A stretch of DNA of 64,000 nucleotides from Tubiluchus corallicola (taxonomy: Eukaryota; Priapulida; Priapulimorpha; Priapulimorphida; Tubiluchidae), in NCBI GenBank assembly GCA_030141605.1, contig JAQGDQ010000032.1, positions 882,056 to 946,055 on the forward strand, given 5' to 3'. The notes under the pieces were generated by a model that worked only from the letters and a program-made list of their open reading frames with translations, did no database searches and had not been told where the DNA came from. Position 1 is the first letter of the stretch. Every line of letters starts with the position of its first letter. Below, one piece after another: positions 1 to 12,500 of this stretch. Both the position numbers and the translations under genes were made by a program.

Positions 1-3000
1 ATTCTAACTTTCGTTGGCTTATATGGCGTATGTGTTTCTAATCAAGTAATTTAGTAAATACTCCAATCAGAACCATTGTAATTACTGCTTCAAGAAGTTG
101 TTAAGAATTAATCAGTTGTTGAAATTTGGTTGACGATTTGAGCTAAAAGTTGATCAAACTCAAATTAATGGTGTATCAGAGACGCATGACACACGTATAC
201 AATTTTTCTTGATTTAACATTTGTTGGATCATTTGAATCGCCCATATTTTAGCGAACCAAGCCTATCATCTGTATTATTCCTTATACGAATTTTACTACT
301 TAATGTTTATTAATGATTTAAAATGTTCATCAAAACAAAATAAAAACTTGGAAAGTTGCTGAAGAAATGAAAAACAAATAAAACTAATGACCCGATTTTA
401 GAAATTCCTGTTAATCGTTTTTGCACTCGTCATGAATAGTCCTTCAAAACCCCATTTTTTCTTTGTTCTGTTGTTTGTTGACTTCCGTTCCGTTCTATAC
501 CTGTGTCCGACGTAAAAATTTTCAGAATACATGTGTGCATTAATTAACATAAATCAAGACCACATAGAATGTGCCTGTAGACTAATTTCACTATTAAAAT
601 TTTAACTGGCAGAAAAATTAATCCATTTAGTGGTAATTAAAACCCTTAAGAGCTTTTAACTGGTTTTAATGCAAATTTATGGGAGAGCGTGTGAATTATA
701 GTCTGCTACGGCAGCTTTGTATGCAAAATAGCTTGTGGAAAACGCAGATAACAACATGAAGACAATTCATCCTGCTAAAAACTTCTAACAAAAAAATTAA
801 TGTTTTACTTGAATTAATTTATCATTTTTAGCCAAATTTTGCATATTTTGCAAATGAATTTTTAAAAATACTTATACCGCGATATGAGATTAAAGGTATA
901 GGAGGTCAACTTTTTGGTTCTTTTTTCACAGCAAGCGCCAAACAAATTGTCAAGTTACAAAGACCCACTTTTAGGATTAACATGAGAACAGGATTTGGAT
1001 TTTTTTAAATACAAAGCGCCTAATTCATGTAACCGTACAAAGAAAGAAGTTATGAAAATACTGAAAATAAGTTTTACATCTCTATTAGCAACCTATAAAA
1101 AATATATGTTTCACATATATGAGGAAAGATAGAAAGAATTTCAGGTTCCTAAAACTGTGCTTCTGACAGTTGCGGGTTACAACATTAAGACATCGTACGC
1201 ACATCGTATAACGCAATTTATATGCTCCAGTTGCCTAACAAAGCGTCAAATTTGTACTTAATGCTTCTCGTCGAGCGGTATGCAGTTTCATTACTGCGTC
1301 TTCTTGAGGTAAATAGTAATAATATAGGTGGGACCTACAGCTTTCGCAAAAGATTTTCCTCCAAAATATGGGCTCCAGCGCTATGTAATTCAACAGTCTT
1401 ATTCAAAACGAAAAAGTTGAAGCTTATTACATTATAACGATCTACTGTATACTGTATAGCATGCAGTGATACTACTCCGTTGGAAGCTATATAAGATCAT
1501 ATTCAGAAAGGATCACTGTAGATAAGCTTTACTCTTCTTTAATTTTTTACACTTTTAGTTGAAGAAATTTTTGTGGTTTTTGGTTTCTTGATAACAGTTC
1601 TTCAAAGTCCTTCGAATGAGGAGAATGAGTAAAACCGCCTCAGCATGTATAATAGTAGGCTTGAAATTCCAAAGTAAAGAAACCACATATTTTTTCTGTA
1701 ATTTGAAAAAAGACACCACAAAATCGCACTCGTTTAGACCTTATATGTCTACTAATAAAATTCGTGTAAGCGACAAACATAAAAAATTGATGATTTTTGC
1801 AGTTGCATTGCAAAGCCCAAAACATGAATACGTCATTGGTTTTTTATGTAGCAGTCACCCAACCATTTTAGACAGCTAAACTTTTAGTCTTTGAGTGTAA
1901 AGAATTTCAGCAAAAAATTAATTTTTGCTTGTTCTCCCCCCCCCCCCCGCGCACCTCTGTCTTCCAGGTGCCTAGGCTTAAAGGAAAGCACAAGTCTTCC
2001 GGGAAATTATACTCATTTTAATGTTTGCGAAAAATATTAGAATGATTTAGTAATAAAAGTGCGATAATTAGTGCTTCATGAAATTAATAAAATCATTTAA
2101 GTTGTGGTCATTTCACGCCTGGGCGCTTCCGTTTTGATCGCCCACGTTATTCATCAGCTGAAGAAAAGCAATGCATTATCAATTTCCGTCAAAAGTGTAA
2201 TAAGTTTTTACAAAAAGACAGATAGCTAATTTTGCGATATTATTGAACATTAGATAAGCTACAGAAGTTAGAATTGGCTTAAGCGCGCGCTTGCGGAAAG
2301 CCACGATGCGCTTAAGAAAAATCACAAAATCCACCAGTTACATCATAATTTTTCAAGTGAATGACGGCTACCTCTGCGCCTGAACATTTCTATACAGTGG
2401 CAGCAGAAATTAAGTTTATGCTTTACAGAATTTTTCTTTGTAAATGTGTAAATTTGTTATAGTTTTCTAAGTTTAAATGATCACAGTAGAAAAAGCCCAA
2501 CATACCAAGGCAGCTTGTCCTTTCCTTTAAGTACACAATTCCTTTAGCCTACTGCTTAATCCTCCTACATTGCCTGGAAGTAACCGCGTAAACATGGTGC
2601 GATAATTACATTGTATCGCGCCATCTATTGCCGTGTCGTTGTAAGCATTATAGCAAAGTGCAGTTTTTAACTATATGAAAACGACGAATAAAAAACCGCT
2701 TGCGTTAATGACTTTGTTAAGTGCTCTTGGTTTAAGTGTTATTTATGAGTCGATGCATTTTAGCTAGGAAGCAGTTTGCATTGAAGCTAGTGTAGCTGCC
2801 GCTTATATCGAATCCATTCAGAACGAATGGGTTTCATTACCCTATCAAGCAGGAAACTTTGCTTCATTATTGCTAAAAGGGTTGCAAGATTGATTCAAAC
2901 TCGTGGCTTTGTGAATAACCAGAAAAATAGTCATTTTACATTGCATACAAAGCCTAAAATATTGATAAATCTGGCGGTTGATTCTTTTTAAACCCTTCAT

Positions 3001-3850
3001 GTTTCTGTGCTCATAAATAATGAAAAAAGTTCTTAACTTACACGTGCGGCATAATAGTACCGCTATCAAATTTATAAATATACGCATAACAAATTTCTAA
3101 ATAAATTACAAGTGCGTTAGTTTCATAGAGATGGCTTGCTTTCGTTAGTTCTCCTGTAGGTGGGATTCAACTCAATATGCACTTCATTTTTTACTGAAAG
3201 TACCTACACTATATTTTCTCTATGAGTTTATTGAACTTCTAAATTTCATAAACAACGCCAATGGGACAGCCATTGGTGTATGGATATGTAATACATTACA
3301 AGTGTTTTTAAGTATTGTGATTATACAATGAAGAATGCTGAGGTAAAGCACTTCGTAACTGATATTATAATTGACTCCTGGAAAACGTAAAAAAGAATGA
3401 CGAAGTTTAAACAAATTTTAAAACTTCTCTTTACTTGAAAGTAGGATAACGAACATTCGAATAATCACAAAATTTCAACAAATATTAGAGAAATTACCCA
3501 GATAGAATAGAATAATACATACCGTATAAAAAGAAGCAGAAAGAGCAGTCTAATGATCTCAAGCACACAATTAAAATGAAATTTGCAAGCTAATATGCTC
3601 TGAATCACTACCCGACTTCCAAGCTTAGTGAAATATGGTTGTCAGTGAAACTCTTTCTAATTAACATGACAAAACCTGGGATGGTTTGTGAGTCAGAGTG
3701 ATGTCATTACAATAATGCAAATCACTTGTAACGATGCAAATGATTTGTATGATTAATCGTCCATTGTTCGATAAAAAGTAGCCAAATGTAGGAAATAACA
3801 AGTAGAGGTATGTGATAGCAATGCCACAAACATGGCGCACCGAATGAAAT

Positions 3851-3876
3851 AGATTTGCCAGCAGACTGGCAAATCT
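3851..3876. repeat. Perfect short hairpin
   Basis: An 11-bp perfect inverted repeat (AGATTTGCCAG and its complement) is separated by four bases. It lies directly upstream of the first tRNA-like copy and may belong to that repeat unit. No function is implied. Confidence 0.6.
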
Positions 3877-3894
3877 GTATTTGTTCATGGTACA

Positions 3895-3975
3895 GGTATA
3901 ACCGTGTAATGGTTAACAGAATTGCTCAGAAAGCGAAAGATCTTCGGTTCGAGTCGCAGTAGCGGGAAAAATTTC
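3895..3975 (+). repeat. tRNA-like SINE-type copy 1
   Basis: The stretch has an A-box-like block (TGTAATGGTTAACA) and, about 35 bases on, a B-box-like block (GGTTCGAGTCG), the spacing of a tRNA gene. It does not fold into a good cloverleaf, so it is read as a decayed tRNA-derived SINE head rather than a working tRNA. It aligns with the copy 200 bases downstream. Confidence 0.45.
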
Positions 3976-4109
3976 TTAGATAGACTTTCTAATTTAGTAT
4001 AGTTTTTCTGTGCTTTTATCACGTACTTTATCTTAATATAGTGTGGACTGTGATTCCCTGTTCATACATCTCTAACTTAAAGGGGAAATTTCTGAGTCTA
4101 AAAAGTTGA

Positions 4110-4187
4110 GTGCCTTTGTGGTGCAATAGTTAGCATAGTTGCCCGAAACGCAGAAGATCATGGGTGCGAGTCCAAGTGAGGGTGCAA
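4110..4187 (+). repeat. tRNA-like SINE-type copy 2
   Basis: An A-box-like block (TGGTGCAATAGTTAGCA) and a B-box-like block (GGGTGCGAGTCCA) are present, and the ends can form a seven-pair acceptor-like stem with three G-T pairs. It is about 70 percent alike by eye to copy 1 across the shared 70 bases, and both are followed by an A-rich segment and ATTT. Probably the same tRNA-derived family. Confidence 0.45.
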
Positions 4188-4340
4188 AATTTTTTTGGTT
4201 GTTTATATGAATAATTTCGCAGCACGTTGCTTTTGCTTTGCGATTACATTTACGAGTATAGTTGTGCAAATACAAATGAATCGACATTATATTATCATGC
4301 GTGTTTTAGCTACTCAATTTTACTGATTGCAATATTACCC

Positions 4341-4569
4341 ATAGATAGATAGATTGATTGATAGATAGATAGATGGATGGATGGATGGATGGATGGATGG
4401 ATGGATGGATGGATGGATGGATGGATGGATGGATGGATGGATGGATGGATGGATGGATGGATGGATGGATTGATCGAGAGAGAGAGAAAGAGAGAGAGAG
4501 AGTGAGTGAGAGAGAGAGAGAGAGGGACGCAGATAGCCAGACAGACAGACAGATAGAATAGATAGAAAG
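4341..4569. repeat. Compound GATA/GATG/GA microsatellite
   Basis: A short GATA tract is followed by about 25 units of GATG, then GA dinucleotides and ACAG/ATAG units. The open frames across it in both directions are simple-repeat translations (MDGW and HPSI repeats) and are not genes. Confidence 0.95.
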
Positions 4570-6181
4570 GTTGATTTGCAGCTAATGTTATGTTTAATTA
4601 TAACAACTGGTTTTAACTTCAACTCTGATTGGTTGTGTGTCACCGGCCTAATTAATGTTATACAAAGGTTATAAAACCAAGATGAATCTCGACTATGTTA
4701 AAAAAAAAATTGAACTTCATTCACGAAAAATATGAAAAAAAGTTTTTTGTTTGTATTAATAAATGCATACAGTTTTTTGGAGTGTAGCTCTGGGAAAGCG
4801 TTTGTTATCTACTATTACATATAGGTCTAATTTATCATCTATGCTCTGACGTTATGAAAATTAATAAAAAGAGTATTAATCACTGTTTTACTTTTTCATG
4901 ATGCTAGCATCTCAATCTAGTAATTCTTTTTCGACGTTTTTGAGTAGACATACTTGACTTGACTAACAGAGAACTTCAGTCATATCGTAATGTAGGCGCC
5001 CATTGCACAAATAAAGATATAGTAAAATGATCGCCATACTTTGTGGTTTCTAAACAATGTTTTAGAAACCAAATTGAAATACATAATATAAAACAATATC
5101 ACTTTTTGCATATTTGCTTTTTAAATGTGATCCCTGTGGTTAAATGTACATAATTCATCTGAGTCTATCTACGACCATTTTCTGGCCAGGCTTGGCATTA
5201 CTTATCTTCGGCCAATCTTCGTTTTAAATATCGTTTTTGATATTGATGACAGGGATTATAAAATAACTTACAAGTTACGGAAATTAAATTACTCACCTTC
5301 ATCAATTATCAATAAACAAATAAATAAAGTAAGAAAGAAAATTCCAAACACATCATTCGGAGAACTTATTTTCATCACTAACTGGGAATGAATAATGTGT
5401 TGATGTAAAATTGACTACGTAATTTGCCGATATTATTGGAAAATAAATTCAACTGCTTGATTATAATGATATGTTATTTCTCCTTGCAGTAGTTACGTAG
5501 TGAACAATCGTTATCATCAAACGTGGCATTTGCTTCTACGCAAAAAGACTCAAGGGCCTGCAATGTAATAATTTTCTAACTCAACGAATTCAAAGATGCC
5601 TACGAGACACGTGTATCAACCATATCAACCATACATTGCACACAAGAAACCTTCAGAAATATGACAATCACTGCAAAAACAAACGTTCAGAAAATGAGAT
5701 TTTTTACCAGACCGAGTTTAAGTTCGGTCTTTGTATAAATCGGAACAAGTGTTAATGACAACGAGTAAATTGCACGTGTTAGCTAAGTTGTCATGCATAG
5801 TGTTCGTGGTTATCAAGTTGAACCACATCGAGTTATTTAGTAAAGGGATAAATGATGCATGGAAAAACTGCTTCGGCAGTTTCATTTGTTTACTAGTTTG
5901 GCTGAATTTTCTCATTGAGGATTATTAACCAAATTGCAATGTACCGAGCATATTCTCGAGATGTTTAAAACAACTACTACAAAAATCCGCATTGAAAATC
6001 ACAAGCTTTTCGCTTTCGCCTTTTAGCTTAATTGCGAACATTTGTGCAATTGCAATATGTGAAACTTTTTCTCAAACATCTTGGTTTTGTTAATATGTTA
6101 TTACAATATAATTATATAATTGTAATTGTGTTTTTCTCTATTAAACCAAATTAAAACTAAACTAAACTATTTTTTCTCCAG

Positions 6182-6511
6182 TATGCAGCTCACAAGAGGG
6201 TAATAACATCCGTGGGCCTGTGTTTGTGTCTGAACCACCGTCAACTGTCCTTTTCACCAACAATACTGGATCCAGGCTCGAATGTACCGCGTTTGGGAAA
6301 CCCCCGCCTGTGATAAGCTGGTTGACGGCTGATGACCACGAATCCATTGGTGATGTGTCAAATCTGCGGCATGTAATACCTAATGGGACCCTTATCCTTC
6401 TTCCGTTTGACCCGAGATATTACCGGGCTGAGGTCCACGCAAGAACTTACATATGTCAAGCAACGAATTCTATGGGCACTATACTAAGCAGAAAGATAAA
6501 AGTGAATGCAG
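6182..6511 (+). CDS. DSCAM: DSCAM exon 1 (visible): Ig1
   Basis: Acceptor AG at 6180-6181 follows a pyrimidine tract, and donor GT is at 6512. The exon enters at phase 1 and leaves at phase 1. It codes [10 protein letters not shown] near its start, then Cys of Ig1 in [10 protein letters not shown], a core Trp, the NGTL strand and the second Cys in TYICQAT. These closely resemble Ig1 of known DSCAM proteins. The first reading-frame bases complete a codon begun in an upstream exon, so this is not the start of the protein. Confidence 0.93.
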
Positions 6512-9500
6512 GTGAGTTTTTGAATCTTTAGCCATGCAATGTGTTTAAAGGAAATCCGGACCTAATCTTAAGCTATGGCTCAAAACAATTTACCCCATGA
6601 AATATTGAAAATGAGCATAGTGTTTTTTTAAAAAGAACTATTACCAGAGAAATATAATTTTCGCCTTCGCGCTGCTAGTTTTTCACTGTTACATGCATTT
6701 AACCATTCGCTAGTTAGGCGGGCATCTGCATTTCGGAAACGCGTTGCGCAAAAACAGGTGCTCTACCTCTCAGTTCAGAAATGTTCACTTGTGACGTACT
6801 GCTCACAATCGAGAGCTCATGCGGAACACACCGTAAATTTGACATTTGAATTTTAAACTTAAAATTTGCTGAGTTTTTGTTTATCACACTAAATGTTGTA
6901 TGTTGGTATTGTCCTTCAATTTTTGCTTTTGCAAACACGTGCAACACGCTCGCGGAATGTTTGTGCTGTTGGAAATTATATTCAATTGTAATGTCATCAC
7001 TGGGCTCTTTCGTCGTTAGTTAAGTTTTTAACCTATTACTTAATTATCAAAAACGCTTTAGCATTATTATATGTGTTAAAATGTATACTTTATATCACAC
7101 TCTAAAATGAGGTAGGGATATGAAAATCTTCCTGTTTTCCTTTAAGGTTAAAGTTACTTACATAGTATAATAGAGGACATAAAGTTTTTCTTTGGGTTTA
7201 ATAAGCCAACGCAATACGGCGAGGAGGGTGGTCATTTTCTTGTCAATGTTGTTCGAAAAGTGCACATCAACACTTCCATGTTATAGAAATGTCTAAACTA
7301 CAGACTCGAAATTTTTTAAACATTTTTTTGCTTCACGTGCTATACTTCTTTTTTATTGTGCTTGTAAATAATCATAATTTTGTTTTACGTTTGTGTATTT
7401 TATATGACAATAAACTTAAACATATACTTAAACTTAAAAGCCAACTACATGTACAGTCTAATTGAATTATTGTTCGTGATTGTGTTATAGATTCATAAAT
7501 TATCCGTACAAATAAAAAGTACACAATTAGGCTAATTTTAGCGTTTTTAATTCAGTAATTCAACATTTGCGAACATATTTGAATTGCAGAGCGGCAGCTG
7601 AAATATCCTTTGTGTGATTTACTCTCTCGTTCCACAGACAAAGAATGTCGTTCCCGAACATAGAATATGCCTAACGTTGACTTCGACATGGTTATGCCGT
7701 GTTTTAGATATAGTTCTGTTGTTCTTTTTGTCTTTTCCTTATTTTTAATACCCGATTCATTTGAGGTGATTGAGTACGTATTATTCTATTCAAATAAATA
7801 ACGATTAACAAACCAGAAGGTAACTTCACGACACTAAATAAAATACCGCCATTGTGATACATATAATTAAAACGCTTGCACCTTTGTAACTGTTAAGTGA
7901 GATAAAAGCAACATATATTGTACTAAACAATTTTAGATCACAGGAGTTCTTATAAGGCTGGAATTACAATATGATCAACAGCTTTTGTGTCTTTTTAAAC
8001 ACTTAAAAGCAACAGAATAAAAGCCGCGTGATCATGTCAAAGAAATGGAATACCTACGTTAGAGGGACAACGAACTTTGCCGAAGGAATAACATAGTAAA
8101 TCGCATGGCCGATATAGTAACCTGCATGCACAACGTGCACATTCTTTTGGCATGCGTCCAAGGGATAACACAAGTTTTTTCCATAAACGGGACTACTACT
8201 ACCACTATATTCCATTTCACCTAGATTCTGTCGGCAGCATATTAAACCCAAGAAACAGTGTCGAACAATCATCATTTTTATTATATCGCTGAGTTATTGG
8301 ACAACGCTGAGTGCCGTAAAAATAACAATAAAAGGCATGAATCCCCATGTTGTTTGCGGCTCCTCAGCATCGTCAAAGATGTAGAATAAAGAACTGACTT
8401 CATCGCGGATTGCATTCGTAGTAAGCGTCAATTAATCCCTGATGCAATCTGTACGCTGAAGCATTAAAGCCTTGATTGAACCAATAAACAGTGTGCAGAT
8501 AACGACGATTAGCATTTCAAATCAGAGCGGGATACCGCCTCTGTTCCTTATCCCTTCCCTAATCTCCTGCTAGACAGGCTGACTAATAAAACGCTCTGCG
8601 AGTGTTTTCGTCGGCCAGCCCTCATCTCCCTAGAGTAATCCGGCAAATTCAAAGTGACATATGAAAAACGTCCGTTTTCAAAGAAAATGATTTCAAGAAT
8701 GTTAACACATCTGACTGCACACTTAATATTCCTGTTTCGAAATCAAATAGGTGGAACTAAAGCATTTGGTAAGGCAAGTTACTTTTGATATAGAGGCTAA
8801 ACTATGATTATGAACATCATTAGTAGCCGCCTTCGTCGAGTCTACCTCGCTTGCCACGAAATCTCTCATACCATGCTTACAATTTCTCAAACTTAAACAC
8901 CAGTTAAATGCACATTCTACCATTTATTTTGGATAAGTATAAACCAATAGCATTTTAAAAACTATTTATAATGTATGCATGTAAAAAATAAATTCTTATT
9001 CTTATTTTTACTACTATCACCTAGAAAACAATAACCATTAGCGTCATCCACTGACCGTTTCTAATGCCTAGTGTAGGCGATCTCTGTGCTGTAAGGTTTA
9101 GAAACTTGAGCGAAATTTTACAGACTTCGAGATCCAAACTGATTGCACGATTCTCATGATGCGAATGAAGGTGACGATGACGAGATATGATGTGATGAAT
9201 CATCCTCATCATCATCACCATCAGTACTATTTTCCGATTTTAATTTTAATTTTATGTATGTTTTGATTTTATCACAGTAATAAAACACACCTACGAAGTA
9301 TCGGTGAATGACAAAGACGCCATTAAAGGTAACACGGCCGTGATGAAGTGTGAGATACCAACGTTTGTTCAACAATTCGTACATGTGCACTACTGGTTGA
9401 AGGGAGCAAGGCGAATACGCAACGGTAAGAACATGATTAATTAATCGCTCAGCAAAAATCGGAAATCCATTCCTGACTGAAACAGAATCAGAAGCAAAAT

Positions 9501-12500
9501 CAAATTGTGCGCAAAATCTCGCGTCTACTAAAAAGGCGGTAAATTTTCAGTCAGCGAAGGATGCCAAGTATCACAATTTCCATTTTGACTTCTTTTAAAT
9601 TATGAAAGGTATTAGTTCTAGGATTTGATCTAGGTGAAAGATACAGTGTTTTTCCCACCGGTGAGCTCCATATTCGCAATGTGCGATACGAAGACGTCAC
9701 TCAACCTTATCAGTGTCTTACGCGACATGAATTGACTGGAGAAGAAGTCGTTAGTCAAAGATCCGGTAGACTTCGTCTTCGAGGTAAGTTTTTGTATCAA
9801 AATTTTCCAGTTATGCATCTGTTCTCAAAGTTGAAAAAGTTATGAGATTTAGTTCTAGATTTACGGTTACAATGCCCAGTTCCTGTGTGAAACACAAACT
9901 TAATGAGATTCATAGTCCTAATGACTCTCTAGAAAAGGAAATATAAATTCGATTCCTGTTCCGGTTTTACGGCATCAAATTAAACATTGTTGTGTGTTTC
10001 ATTTTCACGTGTTCATAGTTTCAAAGCACGAAAAATCAGGGATGCATAATCGTCGTCTATAATTTTGGCGCCACGTACTGAGCTTTCTGGAATTATTTAA
10101 CATTAAATGAGACCGGTCGGATTAGTATAAATGTCAGTTTTCTAAGTAGAGATCCTATTTCAATCAAAGCCAAATCTACAAAACAATGTATTGTATTGTT
10201 ACTAACGTAGTATATGTTTTATAGCGTTATATGTATTTATATGTATGTATTTATACTTCTTGTAAACAGAGTATGTATTTATTGAATTTAATTGAAATTA
10301 CTCAATAAATATGTTAAAAATGTTAAATAACGTTGTTCAAAATTGCGATTTATCGCTAGATAATAAAAAAGTAGTACAGTATTATTCGCAACCTTATTTG
10401 TTAACAGCCTAAAGCCAGGGTTTCACTAGGTTCACGACTTTGGCGACTAGCCGAAGGTCCAATACTCCAATAATCGTAAAATGTGCTCCAAGGGTTCTTT
10501 GAATGGTCGTAAAACATGCGCGGGTGTTTGCCATTGTCGCCAATAGGTCGTTGGCTTCAACAGAAAATTTTAAGTGTTTAAAGTTTGTTGCAAGAATCAC
10601 AAAACTCGTCACCTCGACAAAACTTCCCCAAACTGTCGCAAAGTTGTCTGAATAAGCGCCATACGTGCACATAAATGTCGCAAATTATTCGCGATATTCG
10701 TCAAAAATGCCAGAATTTACGAAAAATGAACATTTTGAAATTCTTTTGAGAATACTGGACGAATTTGTGACTATTTTTCAACATTTTGGCGACATTTTGA
10801 GTCTCGGTTATCCTCTATTTTCTTTCCACTAAAATACTGCAAAATTGTTTTGAAATGTTCGCAATATACTCGTGCAAATGTCGTGCAACAGTAGACTTTT
10901 CGCATAAACAGAGTCGCATAAACAAAGTTCCGAACATATCAGGCAAATCTCATGCGACATCTCGCGGTTTTTGCATGAAAGCCCTAAATTTCGCAAAAAG
11001 GTGCCGAAATTAGCACGACAAAACGCTGTCGCGGAATTTTTTGCGACCGTCGCACTTTTCGGTCGCCGCAAAAGTGTTGGTTCTCGTGAAACCCTTAAGA
11101 AAGTTGTTCATTTTCATTAATTAAAAAAGATGTATAATTTCACATTACCCATTTTTGACATCAAAGTTCTCATCCGTATTTTTTGTTTTTATATTTCAGA
11201 TGTTATGAGCCTTAGACCTGCAATAGTTGATTTCAGGACTGCAGTTAGTGTAAAGGTTGGCCAGAAAGTTGAGTTACCATGTGCTGCCGAAGGATCTCCG
11301 GTGCCTTCCTATAAGTGGTATTATGGGACCAAAAGGACAGAGTTCAATGTAAGCGGGAGGTTTTCACAATTTTCTGGAAGCCTCATTATTGAGAATGTTA
11401 GAGTTGGCGACGCTGGAAAGTACGTTTGTGTAGCAACAAATAGATTGGGCAGTGCTGATTGTGAAACATTACTCATAGTTACAGGTAAGAAGGTCGTCAA
11501 CAGTTAAGCAAAATTTATAATAAACATTAGTAACATACAAAGTAGCTTCTTATTACCAATTCTGTGTCAGTTTCTTGCAAGCTTTTCCCGTTTAAAATTA
11601 ATAAGTTTTTGGTAAGACACGAAATGAGGCTTAGTAAGCTTTGAATCTTTTTCTCAGAATTAAGGTTGGCATTTAGGTGTTTAATGCGATTACGTTAGTT
11701 TTGCTTGTGTAATCGTTGCAGGGCTTTGTTAATCCATTTAGCGATCAGGTAACAGTAGTTACAACAAATTTTTCTAAGGATGCCCTAACCCCCAGGCATG
11801 CAACTCAGCTGTTCGAGCCACAGAAAATGCAAAAAGGAGCGCTAACCTCGTCAGAGCATTAGGCGAACGATAAAGAATAAATTTATGGTCGTTTAATTTT
11901 ATGTTTTTTAAATGCAGATTCTTTATTTGCAACCATCAAACCAGAATCTCAAACAATTGATGTTGGAAGACCAGCTCAGTTCAACTGCACGACATCAGGT
12001 TATCCGATGCAAGTACCAGTGTGGCTGAAAGATGGGAAACCACTTAGTGTGGACAAAAAGCGGATCAAATTGCTAATACCTCGGATTCTCATGCTTGAGG
12101 AGGTGGAAAGGCAGGATAGGGGCATGTATCAGTGCTTGATTGAAAACGAAGAGGAGTCGTATCAAGCCACCGCGGAACTGAAACTGGGAGGTAATGTTTG
12201 CTGTTACTTGGATACCTATAGCAATTGAAAATTTTCTCAAGCACTAAGGAACGAATTATTGAAACAAGGAAGGCTTATTATTGCTTCTTTGTACAATCAT
12301 TGACTTCGGGTCTTAAAAAGTCAACAGACAACATCTAAAACCAAATCTATTTTCCATCACGACACGTTTTGACGAATTGCAGAATTTGTCACAAAAACTA
12401 TCTAGTGTATTGTTAAAGATAACTATTGTATAGATGGTTAGCCTGGCTTCATATATAGCTCAATACAACAGTAAAAACTGGAAATAAATTAGATGTTGAA

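Larger units (their letters stand above)
1..6181. other. Non-coding region upstream of first visible DSCAM exon
   Basis: No open frame here carries a recognisable domain, and no plus-strand ATG followed by a hydrophobic signal and a phase-1 donor was found. It is probably the first DSCAM intron, which is long in many animals, or the 5' flank. It contains a C13 run at 1936-1948, two tRNA-like copies at about 3895-3975 and 4110-4187, and the large GATG microsatellite at 4341-4569. Confidence 0.5.

Noticed and set aside
2845-3087. Minus-strand ATG with a hydrophobic start and a GTAAG after about 17 codons, resembling a signal-peptide exon
   Set aside because: No partner exon lies on the minus strand, and the DSCAM gene it might serve is on the plus strand. 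Probably chance.
4335-4643. Open frames across the GATG repeat on both strands
   Set aside because: They translate simple repeats (HPSI and MDGW units) and have no domain or splice context.
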